Source: Hyphomicrobium sp.
GTDB lineage: Bacteria; Pseudomonadota; Alphaproteobacteria; Rhizobiales; Hyphomicrobiaceae
Assembly (NCBI RefSeq): GCF_019744875.1
Contig: NZ_JAIETU010000002.1
Coordinates: 558,001-622,000, forward strand
Length of the DNA stretch: 64,000 nucleotides
Direction: 5' to 3'
The position numbers were made by a program, and so were the translations under genes. The notes beneath the pieces were generated by a model. That model saw only the letters and a list, made by a program, of their open reading frames with translations, had not been told where the DNA came from and did no database searches. Below are positions 1 through 9,361 of the stretch, piece by piece. Within the stretch, counting starts at the first letter, position 1; each line of letters opens with the position of its first letter.

Positions 1-1322
1 AGCTTTGCGCCTTCGCGAATGCGCTTCTTCATGCGGCTCGCGAACACGGGATGGGCATCCGGCGGGTTGGCGCCGATGACGAGGATGACGTCCGAGTGCT
101 CGACCGAGTCGAAGTCCTGCGTGCCCGAGCTTTCGCCGAACGCCGTCTTGAGGCCGTAGCCGGTCGGCGAATGGCAGACGCGGGCGCAGGTGTCGACGTT
201 GTTCACGCCGAAGCCCGCACGAATGATCTTCTGGACGAGGTAGGCTTCCTCGTTGGTGCAGCGCGACGAGGTGATGCCGCCGACGGCCGTGCGGCCGTAC
301 TGGTCCTGGATGCGCTTGAACTCGGAGGCGACGCGGCCGATGGCCTCTTCCCACGTGGTCTCGCGCCACGGATCGGTGATCCTGTCGCGCACCATCGGCA
401 GCATGATGCGGTCGGGGTGGGTGGCGTAGCCGTAAGCGAAGCGGCCCTTGACGCAGGAGTGGCCGCGGTTGGCCTTGCCGTCCTTCCAGGGAACCATGCG
501 CACGACTTCTTCACCGCGCATCTCCGCCTTGAAGGCGCAGCCGACGCCGCAGTAGGCGCACGTGGTGATGGCCGAATGCTCGGGCTGGCCGATCTCGATG
601 AGGGCCTTCTCGCTCAGCGTTGCAGTCGGGCAAGCCTGGACGCAGGCGCCGCATGACACGCATTCGCTCTCGAGGAAGTCTTCGCTCATGCCGGCGGAAA
701 CGCGGCTGTCGAAACCGCGGCCGGAAATGGTAAGCGCGAAGGTGCCCTGCACTTCTTCGCAGGCGCGGACGCAGCGGTTGCAGACGATGCACTTCGAAGG
801 GTCATAGGTGAAGTACGGGTTGGACTCGTCCTTCGCCATCCAGAGATCGTTGGCGGCGCCATCCATCTTGGCGAAGACGTGGTTGTCGCCCTCGTAGCCG
901 TAGCGCACTTCGCGCAGGCCGACGGCGCCGGCCATGTCTTCCAGCTCGCAGTCGCCGTTGGCCGGGCAGGTCAGGCAGTCGAGCGGATGGTCCGAAATGT
1001 AAAGCTCCATCACGCCCTTGCGGATGGCGGCCAGACGCGGGGTCTGGGTCTTGACGGAAATGCCGGGGGCGACGGGCGTGGTGCAGGACGCCGGGGTGCC
1101 GTTACGGCCTTCGATCTCGATAAGGCAGAGGCGACAGGAGCCGAAGCTGTCCAGCATGTCGGTGGCGCAGAGTTTGGGGATCGTGGTGCCCATCTCCATC
1201 GCCGCGCGCATGATGGACGTGCCCTCCGGCACCGTCACTTCGACGCCGTCGATCTTGAGGGTAACGAGCTTCTCGGATTTGGAAGCCGGGGTCCCGTAGT
1301 CGGTTTCTTTGATAAGGGCCAT
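1..1322 (-). CDS. fdsA: NAD-dependent formate dehydrogenase alpha subunit (partial, C-terminus beyond left edge)
   Basis: Molybdenum/Fe-S catalytic subunit that oxidises formate to CO2 in the cytosol and passes electrons to FdsG/FdsB for NAD+ reduction. The first 440 codons are present. The N-terminus holds a NuoG-like 2Fe-2S region (GSCRLC, then CLTCPANGDCELE) and two 4Fe-4S clusters (CIVCNRCVRAC and CVSCGACVQACP). The molybdopterin domain then begins with its own CAYCGVGC cluster. The motif CARVCHSPTG places the predicted Mo-ligand Cys at residue 383 followed by His384, so this is a Cys enzyme, not a selenoprotein. The start ATG lies 4 nt after the fdsB stop and has a GGAGTAGGA ribosome site. 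Accessory genes of the fds type (fdsC/fdsD) would lie beyond the left edge. Family assignment is firm. Confidence 0.97.
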   Translation of the reverse strand, partial: MALIKETDYGTPASKSEKLVTLKIDGVEVTVPEGTSIMRAAMEMGTTIPKLCATDMLDSFGSCRLCLIEIEGRNGTPASCTTPVAPGISVKTQTPRLAAIRKGVMELYISDHPLDCLTCPANGDCELEDMAGAVGLREVRYGYEGDNHVFAKMDGAANDLWMAKDESNPYFTYDPSKCIVCNRCVRACEEVQGTFALTISGRGFDSRVSAGMSEDFLESECVSCGACVQACPTATLSEKALIEIGQPEHSAITTCAYCGVGCAFKAEMRGEEVVRMVPWKDGKANRGHSCVKGRFAYGYATHPDRIMLPMVRDRITDPWRETTWEEAIGRVASEFKRIQDQYGRTAVGGITSSRCTNEEAYLVQKIIRAGFGVNNVDTCARVCHSPTGYGLKTAFGESSGTQDFDSVEHSDVILVIGANPPDAHPVFASRMKKRIREGAK

Positions 1323-1326
1323 GGTC

Positions 1327-2907
1327 CTACTCCGCTGCCTCGGCCAGCTTCTTCGCCGGCCGGCCGAAATCTTCAGGGAAATGTGTCAACGCGCTCGTAA
1401 CAGGATATGGGGTGAACCCGCCCAAAGCGCAAAGTGATCCGAACTTCATCGTGTTGCAGAGGTCTTCAATCACGGCGAGGTTCTTTTCGACGTTCTGGCC
1501 GGCCATGACCTTGTCCATCGTCTCACGGCCACGTGTCGAACCGATGCGGCAGGGCGTGCACTTGCCGCAGCTCTCGACCGAGCAGAAATCGAAGGCAAAC
1601 CGGGCCATCTTGGCCATCTGGGCCGTATCGTCGAACACGACGACACCGGCGTGGCCGATGAGACCGTCGCGGGCGGCGAAGGCCTCGTAATCGAACGGCG
1701 TGTCGAACAGCTTGCGCGGGAAATAGGCGCCAAGCGGGCCACCGACCTGAACGGCTTTCACGGGACGGCCCGAGAGCGTGCCGCCGCCGATGGCGTCAAC
1801 CAGCTCTCCGAGCGTGATGCCGAACGCCGTTTCGAACAGGCCGCCGAACTTCAGGTTGCCGGCGAGCTGAATGGGCATCGTGCCGCGCGAGCGGCCCATG
1901 CCGTAGTCAGCGTAGGCCTTCGCGCCCTCGGCCATGATGTAGGGCACGGCGCACAGCGACAGCACGTTGTTGATGACGGTCGGCTGGCCGAACAGGCCCT
2001 TATGAGCCGGAAGCGGGGGCTTGGCGCGGACGAGGCCGCGGCGGCCTTCGAGGCTTTCGAGCAGCGAGGTTTCCTCGCCGCAGACGTAGGCGCCGGCGCC
2101 CATGCGGACTTCAAGCTCGAACGCATGGCCCGATCCCGAGACGTTCGGGCCGAGGTAGCCTGCCTTGCGCGCGGCCGCGATGGCGGCGTTCAAAGCCTTC
2201 TGCGCGTGCGGATATTCCGAACGAAGGTAGATGTAGCCGCGCGTGGCGCCGACGGCGATGCCCGCAATCGTCATGCCCTCGATCAGCAGGAAGGGATCGC
2301 CTTCCATGATCATGCGGTCGGCAAAGGTGCCGCTGTCGCCTTCGTCGGCGTTGCAGACGATGTACTTCTGCTGGCCCATCGGCGTGTCGTGGACCGTCTT
2401 CCACTTGATGCCGGTGGGGAAGCCGGCGCCGCCGCGGCCGCGCAGGCCGGACTTGGCGACTTCATCGACAATTTCTATCGGCTTCATGCCGAGAGCGCGT
2501 TCGAGGCCCTTGTAGCCGTCGTGATCGCGATAATCGGAGAGCGAGACCGGATCGGTGATGCCGCAGCGCGCGAACGTGAGGCGCGTCTGGCGCTTCATGT
2601 ACGGATGGTCGTCGACAACGCCGATCGACAGCGGGCTCTTGATCTCGGCTGCGAGCTTGCCTTCGAGCAGTCCGGCCTTGATCAGCGCCGGGACATCGGC
2701 CGGGTTGACGGGGCCATAGCCGTAGCGAATGCCGTCGCGCTCGATCTCAACGAGGGGTTCGAGCCAGAGCATGCCGCGCGACCCGTTGCGCACGACCTGG
2801 ACGTCGGCGCCAGCCTTGCGGGCGGCGGCCGAAATGAGGGAGGCGACCTCGTCGGCCCCGACGGAGACTGCCGCGGCGTCGCGCGGGATGAAAATGCGCA
2901 GGGTCAT
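1327..2907 (-). CDS. fdsB: NAD-dependent formate dehydrogenase beta subunit (NuoF-like diaphorase)
   Basis: FMN- and NAD-binding subunit of the soluble formate dehydrogenase, 526 residues. The first ~90 residues form the thioredoxin-like extension typical of FdsB. The FMN/NADH region follows (GLRGRGGAGFPTGIKW at ~155-169, then CNADEGDSGTFADR). The C-terminal 4Fe-4S cluster uses Cys447, Cys450, Cys453 (SCGKCTPC) and Cys493 (SLCALGG). The frame stays open further upstream, but the ATG at 2907 is chosen because it overlaps the fdsG stop by 4 nt (ATGA) and begins the conserved protein. It is the middle gene of the fdsG-fdsB-fdsA operon. Confidence 0.97.
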   Translation of the reverse strand: MTLRIFIPRDAAAVSVGADEVASLISAAARKAGADVQVVRNGSRGMLWLEPLVEIERDGIRYGYGPVNPADVPALIKAGLLEGKLAAEIKSPLSIGVVDDHPYMKRQTRLTFARCGITDPVSLSDYRDHDGYKGLERALGMKPIEIVDEVAKSGLRGRGGAGFPTGIKWKTVHDTPMGQQKYIVCNADEGDSGTFADRMIMEGDPFLLIEGMTIAGIAVGATRGYIYLRSEYPHAQKALNAAIAAARKAGYLGPNVSGSGHAFELEVRMGAGAYVCGEETSLLESLEGRRGLVRAKPPLPAHKGLFGQPTVINNVLSLCAVPYIMAEGAKAYADYGMGRSRGTMPIQLAGNLKFGGLFETAFGITLGELVDAIGGGTLSGRPVKAVQVGGPLGAYFPRKLFDTPFDYEAFAARDGLIGHAGVVVFDDTAQMAKMARFAFDFCSVESCGKCTPCRIGSTRGRETMDKVMAGQNVEKNLAVIEDLCNTMKFGSLCALGGFTPYPVTSALTHFPEDFGRPAKKLAEAAE

Positions 2908-3377
2908 GCCTGGGTCTCTTTGATAATGGCGTCGAGGCGGCCCGCATCCAGGCGGCCGACGACACGGCCGTCGATCATGGCCGAGGGGGCGGTGGCGCAC
3001 AGGCCGAGGCAGTAGACGGCTTCCAGCGTCACGCGGCCGTCGGCGCTGGTGTTGCCGCAGGAAACGCCAAGCTTCGATTCGGCGCGTTCCACGAGATTTT
3101 CGCAGCCCATCGACTGGCAGGCCTCGGCGCGGCACAACTTGAGGACGTGCTTGCCGGGCAGCTCAGGGCGGAAGTCGTGATAGAAGGTGACGACGCCGTG
3201 GACTTCGGCGCGCGAGAGGTTAAGTTCCCGTGCCAACACAGGAATTGCCTCTTTTGGAACGTGACCGAAGGCGTGCTGGAGAGCATGCAGGATGACCATG
3301 AGAGGTCCTTCCAGCGTCGCGTGCTCCGCGACGATCTCGAGCGTGCGCTCCTCGCTCCATGGCTCGAAACGGCTCAT
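2904..3377 (-). CDS. fdsG: NAD-dependent formate dehydrogenase gamma subunit (NuoE-like)
   Basis: A 157-residue 2Fe-2S electron-transfer subunit linking FdsA to FdsB. The cluster ligands are visible as the pair in LCRAEACQSMG and the pair in YCLGLCATAP, the NuoE pattern. The frame runs 28 codons upstream, but the ATG at 3377 has a textbook GGAGG site 6 nt ahead and gives the usual length. It is the first gene of the fds operon. The 99 bp between it and the upstream LysR gene contain a perfect palindrome likely to be the regulator's site. Confidence 0.96.
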   Translation of the reverse strand: MSRFEPWSEERTLEIVAEHATLEGPLMVILHALQHAFGHVPKEAIPVLARELNLSRAEVHGVVTFYHDFRPELPGKHVLKLCRAEACQSMGCENLVERAESKLGVSCGNTSADGRVTLEAVYCLGLCATAPSAMIDGRVVGRLDAGRLDAIIKETQA

Positions 3378-3460
3378 GGCAGTCCTCCAGATAGTTTTAT
3401 AGTTATTCTCATCTAGATCGCCGTAGGCAACCGAAAGATCAATAGGCGTCTTTCGTATCA

Positions 3461-3479
3461 TGATAGAAATTTTCTATCA
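3461..3479. promoter_or_regulatory. Candidate LysR-type operator for the fds operon
   Basis: Perfect inverted repeat TGATAGAAATTTTCTATCA: two 9-nt arms around one central base. Its core ATAG-N7-CTAT is a T-N11-A LysR-type box. It overlaps the stop codon of the LysR gene and lies 84-102 nt upstream of the fdsG start, where an activator for fds would be expected. Assignment to the neighbouring LysR protein is inferred from position. Confidence 0.6.
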
Positions 3480-4427
3480 GATATCGTCTTTGATATTGCT
3501 CGCTAAAGCCCCGACGGCGGCCGGGCGGGCGAACTGGGGCTGGATCAAGCCCGCGACGCGTCTTGCATGCGCAATGAAGGCCGCCACGAGCGGCGAGTGG
3601 GGCTCCCGCTTGGTCACGACCAGCCCGATTTTGTGGGTGACGGTCGGCTTGATCAGCGGGATCGATCGCAGCCGGCTGGGGCGGTCCAGCGTCTCGGCGA
3701 GCCGGGACGGCAGGATGCTCGACCAGCTCCCGGACTGCACATGGGCATAGAGAACGAGCATTGAGTTGCTCTCGAGCGTCGGGCTCTGCTTCACGCCGGC
3801 CTCGGCCAGATGCAGGTCGATCAGGCGCCGGTTCTGCATGTCCGGCGTCAGGAGGCAGAGCGGCAGCTCCCCGGCCTCGGCCCAGGTGACCTGGTCGCGC
3901 TCGGCGAGCGGGCTTTCCGGCGCCACCAGCAGCACATAGTGCTCATCGTACATGCGCACGGTTTCGAACCGCGGCGGGGGCTCCGTGTCGACATAGGAAA
4001 TGCCGAGGTCGACCTCCAGGTTTTCCAGCCGGGCCAGGATCGAATCCGACGTCATCGACAGAACGGTGAGGCGAATGTCCGGGTAGCGGGCGCAGATGGG
4101 GACGGTCAGCTCGGTCAGGAACGGCAGCGATGTCGGGATCACGGCGAGCTTCAGATGGCCCGACAGGCCCTTCTTGAGCGCCTCGATTTCCTGGCGCATG
4201 GCGCGCGCGTCGCCGACGATGCGCCGCGCCCAGTCGAGGATGCGCTCCCCTTCCGGGGTGAAGCAGCGAAACCTCGATCCCCGCTCGACGATCAGAATGC
4301 CGAACTGGTCCTCGACACTCTTCAGGGCCGACGACAGGGTCGGCTGGGTGACGCCCATGGCTTCCGCCGCCCGCCCGAAGTGACGTTCGCGCGCTAGGGC
4401 AAGAAGCAGTTCGAGTTTGTCGATCAT
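3477..4427 (-). CDS. LysR-family transcriptional regulator, probable activator of the fds operon
   Basis: A 316-residue LysR-type regulator. The N-terminal winged helix-turn-helix is clear (FGRAAEAMGVTQPTLSSAL at ~16-34), followed by the periplasmic-binding-protein-like effector domain (~90-295). A TTG codon lies 4 codons upstream at 4439, but ATG 4427 matches the family N-terminus; neither has a strong ribosome site. It lies directly upstream of fdsG on the same strand, an arrangement known for formate dehydrogenase regulators, so formate or one-carbon control is likely. The effector cannot be read from sequence. Confidence 0.88.
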   Translation of the reverse strand: MIDKLELLLALARERHFGRAAEAMGVTQPTLSSALKSVEDQFGILIVERGSRFRCFTPEGERILDWARRIVGDARAMRQEIEALKKGLSGHLKLAVIPTSLPFLTELTVPICARYPDIRLTVLSMTSDSILARLENLEVDLGISYVDTEPPPRFETVRMYDEHYVLLVAPESPLAERDQVTWAEAGELPLCLLTPDMQNRRLIDLHLAEAGVKQSPTLESNSMLVLYAHVQSGSWSSILPSRLAETLDRPSRLRSIPLIKPTVTHKIGLVVTKREPHSPLVAAFIAHARRVAGLIQPQFARPAAVGALASNIKDDI

Positions 4428-4439
4428 GGTCTGAAGCAA

Positions 4440-4776
4440 CCGCCGTTCAGCCTAGTATAGAGCAGCAACGGCTGGCACGCACCACGTCCGAGCCCGGCCT
4501 CCGGTCGGGCTTGGCCAGGCCCACGGACGCTCGCCCTGAGATGTATCGCCTACCGTTCCAGCTCAGCGCTCGAATGGCCCTCATCAGGGATGGCCCACGG
4601 CCGACATCCCTCCCGGTCCGGCAGGCCGATCCGTGCAATTCCATCGATCCGCTTCGTCAGGAATTAACTCAGTCCAAAACAAGACCATCTTCTAACGTCC
4701 ATCGAACGGAGGAATTAACGCCTTCGAAGATGTTGGCGGACGATGGTGCAAGCTCCTAGTTTCAAGGAGCGGGTTC
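4440..4776. other. Non-coding region between the LysR gene and the TadG-like gene
   Basis: No open frame here has a convincing ribosome site or protein pattern. The region must hold the promoters of the LysR gene (leftward) and the TadG-like gene (rightward). The direct repeat GGAATTAAC occurs at 4660-4668 and 4711-4719, 51 nt apart, in a locally AT-richer stretch. No clear -35/-10 pair was found. Confidence 0.5.
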
Positions 4777-6177
4777 ATGTTTTCGCGTATGGCACGGTGC
4801 GGGCTGCAAGTCGGGTCGCTCCTGCGCAGGTTCCGCCAGGATGCCCAGGGCGGCATCTCCATCATGTTTGCGCTGGTTCTCGTCGTGCTGTGCCTGTTCA
4901 TCGGCGCGGGCATCGACCTCGGCCGTTGGGCCCACGCGCGCCACCTGACGATCCAGGCCATGGACGCAGCCGTGCTCGCCGGCGGCAGCGTGATGCAGGC
5001 CGCCGACAATCCGGCGTCGGCCCTCTCGCTCGCCCAGGCCACCGCGCAGCGCTACTATCAACAAAACACCCTGAGCCGTCCGCCCGTCACCGACGACACG
5101 GTGTCGTTCACGTCCGCCAGCAACAACACGGCGTTCGTGGCGATCGGCAATGCCTACATCAACACCATCTTCCTGAACTTCGCCCACATTTCGAAGCTGC
5201 CGCTGCTCGACGAGTCCGAGGCGAGCTTCTCGAGGGCCGAGCTTACGGGCGGCGGCGGCACGAACGGGGGCGGAAACGCCAAGATCGAAGTCGAGATCGC
5301 GATGATGCTCGACGTGACGGGCTCGATGTCGGGCTCCAAGATTGTCGACCTCCGCGCCGCGGCCAAGGACCTCGTCAACATCGTCATCAACGAGGGCGCC
5401 TATGCGCGCAAGGTTCGCGTGGCGCTCGTGCCGTTCTCGGAAGGCGTCCGCCTGCCCTCGACAGCCAATACGAAGGCGCGCGGCTCGCCGGTGAACTCGA
5501 AGTCTGTCAACTACACCTCGGGCAGGAACACCTATACCGCGACGTACTACAAGACCGATTGCGTCGTCGAACGCACGGGCGCGAACAAGTACACGGACGT
5601 GGCACCCGACGCGAACAACTACGTCATGACGCAGTACAAGACGAACTCATCGTGTGCGCTGTCGGCCGACGAGGAAGTCGTGCCCCTGAGCGGCGACAAG
5701 GAGTACCTCAAGGGCCGCATCGACAAGCTCGACATCTCAGGCTCGACCGCCGGCCACATCGGCACGGCCTGGGCGTGGTACGTGCTGTCGTCCAACTGGA
5801 ACTCGTTGTGGGCTACGGCAAGCGCCGCGAAGGCCTACGGTGCAACGACCCAGAAGATCGCGATCCTCATGACGGACGGCGAGTATAACCTTCAGTATGA
5901 CGCGAAGGGCATCAGCACCGGCTCGAGCGGCGCAGGCGCCGCCGCCAACGCCAGCTCGTCGGAGCAGGCAAAGTCGCTCTGCACCGGAATGAAGGCCAAG
6001 GGCATCACGGTCTACACGGTCGGCTTCGCGCTCGGCGGCAATGCCACCGCCATCGCCACGCTGAACCATTGCGCGAGCAGCAACTCGACGAACTACACGG
6101 CCGACAACGGCACCGAGCTCAAGCAGGCGTTCCGCGACATCGCCAAGAAGATCACGCCGATCTACCTGTCGCACTAA
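4777..6177 (+). CDS. TadE/TadG-like pilus-assembly protein with von Willebrand factor A domain
   Basis: A 466-residue protein. Residues ~24-45 form one membrane helix in the TadE/TadG-like N-terminal region (QGGISIMFALVLVVLCLFIG), with the rest predicted outside the cytoplasm. A VWA domain occupies ~173-460. Its metal site reads D179-V-T181-G-S183, a DxTxS variant of MIDAS, and MTDGEY supplies the second conserved acidic site. The ribosome site is AAGGAG, 7 nt before ATG. A strong terminator follows immediately, so it is probably monocistronic. No other tad/flp genes are nearby, so a role in Flp pili is not supported by context; a surface adhesion role is possible. Confidence 0.85.
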   Translation: MFSRMARCGLQVGSLLRRFRQDAQGGISIMFALVLVVLCLFIGAGIDLGRWAHARHLTIQAMDAAVLAGGSVMQAADNPASALSLAQATAQRYYQQNTLSRPPVTDDTVSFTSASNNTAFVAIGNAYINTIFLNFAHISKLPLLDESEASFSRAELTGGGGTNGGGNAKIEVEIAMMLDVTGSMSGSKIVDLRAAAKDLVNIVINEGAYARKVRVALVPFSEGVRLPSTANTKARGSPVNSKSVNYTSGRNTYTATYYKTDCVVERTGANKYTDVAPDANNYVMTQYKTNSSCALSADEEVVPLSGDKEYLKGRIDKLDISGSTAGHIGTAWAWYVLSSNWNSLWATASAAKAYGATTQKIAILMTDGEYNLQYDAKGISTGSSGAGAAANASSSEQAKSLCTGMKAKGITVYTVGFALGGNATAIATLNHCASSNSTNYTADNGTELKQAFRDIAKKITPIYLSH

Positions 6178-6198
6178 ACGGCACGCTTCGACGCCTTT

Positions 6199-6240
6199 GA
6201 CGTGCGCCGGATCCACCCGATCCGGCGCACGTCTCATTTT
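6199..6240 (+). terminator. Rho-independent terminator after the TadG-like gene
   Basis: Perfect 15-bp GC-rich stem (6199-6213 with 6219-6233), 5-nt loop CACCC, followed by TCATTTT. It begins 22 nt after the stop codon. Confidence 0.85.
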
Positions 6241-6419
6241 GGGCCCCAACGCAGCGTCTTCTCCACAGGGTGGCGGGGCGCGGATGCTCCGTGGCGCGGA
6301 ACGTGTCAGAATGCGGGCGCGCCCGGCAGCCGGCCGCGGCCGGGAACCCGCCGCCGCGCCTTATGCCGCGTTTTTGGGCACGTTCTTGGGCGTGCCTTAC
6401 TGTTGGGGGACTTCACTTC

Positions 6420-6866
6420 GTGACGAAGACGGTTTGTTGGCTTGCGGCGGGTCTCACCGGCGCGTTGGCGCTCGCGGGGTGCTCCTCGTCCGATCCGGGG
6501 TCGAACGCCACAGCGAACGCGCCCAGCGCGCAGGTGGGCGACGGCGTACGGCGCGATCCGGTGGTGGCGGGGCGCCGGGCACGCGTGTTCATCATGGCCG
6601 GTTTCGGCGAGAAATGTGAAAGCCTGGCCACACCCAATCTGACGATCACGCAGCCGCCACAGAAGGGCGACGTGTCGTTCGAGCCGGGCCAGGAGACGAC
6701 CGTGAACACGAGCGCGACCGGAACGTGCATCGGCCAGCGCGTGAAGGGTACTGGCATTTATTACACGGCACGCCCCGGCCAGACCGGTCCGGACACATTT
6801 GCGGTCGAAGCCGAGCTTGGCGGGTCTGTAACCCAGCGCACGTTCTCGGTGGAAATCGTCGAGTAG
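6420..6866 (+). CDS. Putative lipoprotein of unknown function
   Basis: A 148-residue protein starting at GTG 6420 with a GGGGGA site ~9 nt upstream. Residues 1-20 are a signal peptide ending in a lipobox (ALALAG-Cys21), followed by a Ser/Asp/Asn-rich tether, so it should be lipidated and held in the envelope. The mature part (~45-148) has two Cys (Cys66 and a second in TGTCIGQ) and looks beta-rich. No family was recognised. Frames starting further upstream lack the signal and are disfavoured. It sits alone between a terminator and maeB. Confidence 0.6.
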   Translation: MTKTVCWLAAGLTGALALAGCSSSDPGSNATANAPSAQVGDGVRRDPVVAGRRARVFIMAGFGEKCESLATPNLTITQPPQKGDVSFEPGQETTVNTSATGTCIGQRVKGTGIYYTARPGQTGPDTFAVEAELGGSVTQRTFSVEIVE

Positions 6867-7023
6867 CACCCTCTCTTCGCCCCCTTCCCTGGTCGCGCGC
6901 GCGTGTGCGTTTTGGATGCGCCGAAAGTCGGACGAATGACCGGTTGTGGGACCTGCTTACGGCTCGTAGGCTTCGCGCCCCGACCGCCGTCCCGGCGCTC
7001 GCGTCCAATCCCATTCGGCCACA

Positions 7024-9294
7024 ATGACCCACAAATCCCAGCGCACCCGCATCACCGCCCAAGAGGCGTTGCAGTTCCATAGCCAGGGCAAGCCGGGAAA
7101 ACTCGAAATCACGCCGACCAAGCCGCTGCTCACCCAGCGCGATCTTGCGCTCGCCTATTCGCCCGGCGTCGCGGTGCCGGTGGAAGCGATCGCGGATAAT
7201 CCGTCCCTCGCCTACGACTACACCAACAAGGGAAACCTCGTTGCCGTCGTCTCGAACGGCACGGCGATCCTTGGGCTCGGCAACCTCGGCGCGCTGGCGT
7301 CGAAGCCGGTCATGGAAGGCAAGGGTGCGCTGTTCAAGCGCTTCGCCGACATCGACGCGATGGACCTGCTCGTCGATACCGAGGACGTGGATCAGTTCAT
7401 CAACTGCGTGCGCTACCTCGGCCCGACCTTCGGCGGCATCAACCTCGAGGACATCAAGGCTCCGGACTGCTTCATCATCGAGGAGCGGCTGAAGGAGCTG
7501 CTCGATATTCCCGTGTTCCACGACGACCAGCACGGGACCGCGATTATCGCAGCGGCCGGCCTCATCAACGCGCTCGAGCTTACGGGCCGCGACGTTGAGA
7601 ATTTCAGCCTGGTCGTGAACGGCGCGGGCGCGGCCGGCATTGCCTGCATCGAGCTCATGTGTGCGCTCGGCATGCCACGCAAGAACGTCGTGCTGTGCGA
7701 CACCAAGGGCGTCATCTACGAGGGCCGCAAGGCCGGGATGAACCAGTGGAAGTCCGCTTTCGCCTCCAAGACGAAAGCGCGCACGCTCGCGGAGGCGCTG
7801 GCCGGCGCGGACGCGTTCTTCGGGCTTTCCGCCAAGGGCGCGGTGACGGCCGAGATGGTGGCGTCGATGGCGCCGAAGCCGATCATCTTCGCGATGGCGA
7901 ACCCCGATCCCGAAATCACGCCCGAGGAAGTGCAGGCGGTGCGTGACGACGCCATCGTCGCGACCGGGCGCTCCGACTACCCGAACCAGGTCAACAACGT
8001 GCTCGGGTTCCCGTTCATTTTCCGCGGCGCGCTCGACGTGCAGGCGCGCACGATCAACGACGCCATGAAGATCGCGGCCGCCCAGGCACTGGCCGCGCTC
8101 GCGCGCGAGGACGTGCCGGATGCGGTCACGACCGCCTTCCTCGGGCGGCGTCTCACGTTCGGGCCGGAGTACATTATTCCCGCCCCGTTCGATCCGCGCC
8201 TGATCAGCCGCATCCCGCCGGCGGTGGCGCGCGCGGCGATGGACTCGGGCGTTGCGCGACGCCCGATCGTCGACATGGATGGTTATGTGTCCCGCCTCAA
8301 GGGACGCCTCGATCCGGTTTCGGACTGGCTGCAGTCGATTTTCGAGGCGGTACGCGCGGCACCGAAGCGCGTGGTGTTTGCCGACGGCGAGGAGCTGGCC
8401 GTCATTCGCGCCGCCAACGCCTACATCTCGCAAGGCTTCGGGGTTCCGATCCTGATCGGCTCCGAGGATGCGATCCGGCGCGGTTTCCATGAGGCCGGCA
8501 TCAAGTTCAGGCCGGAATTCGAGATCGTCGACGCGACGCGCTCGCCTCTGACGGAGGAGTTTGCCGAACACCTTTACACGCGTCTGCAGCGGCGCGGCTA
8601 CCTGCGGCGCGACTGCCTGCGCATGGTGCGCAATGAGCGCAACGTCTTTGCCTCGCTGATGGTGGCACACGGATTGGCCCAAGGCATGGTGGCAGGCGTC
8701 ACGCGGAACTGGACGAGCGCCTTCGAGGATGTCCGCCGCGTCATCGACGCCAAGCCCGGTCGGCACGTGATCGGCGTGAGCCTGGCGCTCAACCGGGGAC
8801 GCGGCGTGCTGGTGGCGGACACCAACGTGCACGACATGCCGACCGCCGAGGAACTCGCCAACATCGCAACGGAGGCGGCAAACGCGGCGCGCAAATTCGG
8901 CATCGAGCCGCGCGTGGCGTTGCTTGCCTACTCCACGTTCGGACAGCCGCCCAGCGAGCGCACCGCGCAGGTGCTGGAGGCCGTCAGGCTGCTCTCCGAG
9001 CGCGACGTCGATTTCGAGTTCGACGGCGACATGGCGGCCGACGTGGCACTGTCACCCGATCTCCTGAAGCTCTATCCGTTCTGCCGTCTCTCGGGCCCCG
9101 CAAACGTGCTCGTCATGCCGGCTTTTCACGCCGCGTCGATCTCAACCAAGATGCTGGGCGTGCTCGGGGGTGCGACGATCATCGGGCCCCTCCTCGTGGG
9201 TCTCGAGAAGAGCGTGCAGATCTCGGCACTCGGCGCCAAGGACGAGGATCTCGTGAACCTGGCCGCGCTGGCAGCCTACGACCTCGGAGGCTAA
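7024..9294 (+). CDS. maeB: NADP-dependent malic enzyme with C-terminal phosphotransacetylase-like domain
   Basis: Decarboxylates malate to pyruvate with NADP+ reduction, linking the TCA cycle to pyruvate and NADPH. At 756 residues it has the two-part layout usual in alphaproteobacteria: a malic enzyme domain (~1-430) and a phosphate acetyltransferase-like domain (~435-750) that is thought to be regulatory, not catalytic. Visible motifs are SPGVAVPVEAI, the metal/substrate loop FHDDQHGTA and the NADP-binding VVNGAGAAGIA. No strong ribosome site precedes the ATG. Confidence 0.95.
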   Translation: MTHKSQRTRITAQEALQFHSQGKPGKLEITPTKPLLTQRDLALAYSPGVAVPVEAIADNPSLAYDYTNKGNLVAVVSNGTAILGLGNLGALASKPVMEGKGALFKRFADIDAMDLLVDTEDVDQFINCVRYLGPTFGGINLEDIKAPDCFIIEERLKELLDIPVFHDDQHGTAIIAAAGLINALELTGRDVENFSLVVNGAGAAGIACIELMCALGMPRKNVVLCDTKGVIYEGRKAGMNQWKSAFASKTKARTLAEALAGADAFFGLSAKGAVTAEMVASMAPKPIIFAMANPDPEITPEEVQAVRDDAIVATGRSDYPNQVNNVLGFPFIFRGALDVQARTINDAMKIAAAQALAALAREDVPDAVTTAFLGRRLTFGPEYIIPAPFDPRLISRIPPAVARAAMDSGVARRPIVDMDGYVSRLKGRLDPVSDWLQSIFEAVRAAPKRVVFADGEELAVIRAANAYISQGFGVPILIGSEDAIRRGFHEAGIKFRPEFEIVDATRSPLTEEFAEHLYTRLQRRGYLRRDCLRMVRNERNVFASLMVAHGLAQGMVAGVTRNWTSAFEDVRRVIDAKPGRHVIGVSLALNRGRGVLVADTNVHDMPTAEELANIATEAANAARKFGIEPRVALLAYSTFGQPPSERTAQVLEAVRLLSERDVDFEFDGDMAADVALSPDLLKLYPFCRLSGPANVLVMPAFHAASISTKMLGVLGGATIIGPLLVGLEKSVQISALGAKDEDLVNLAALAAYDLGG

Positions 9295-9361
9295 CGGAAA
9301 CCTTTCCCGTGCCCGCTGCTGGCCGTTCCTACGCCGGTCCGTCCCTACGCAGCCTTCCCTA

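Noticed and set aside
1651-3015. 454-codon plus-strand frame opposite fdsB.
   Set aside because: Antisense shadow of a clearly conserved gene.
6646-8832. Long open frame (728 codons) on the minus strand opposite malic enzyme.
   Set aside because: It is the antisense shadow of maeB, Arg/His/Asp-rich with no protein family pattern; the plus-strand gene is unmistakable.
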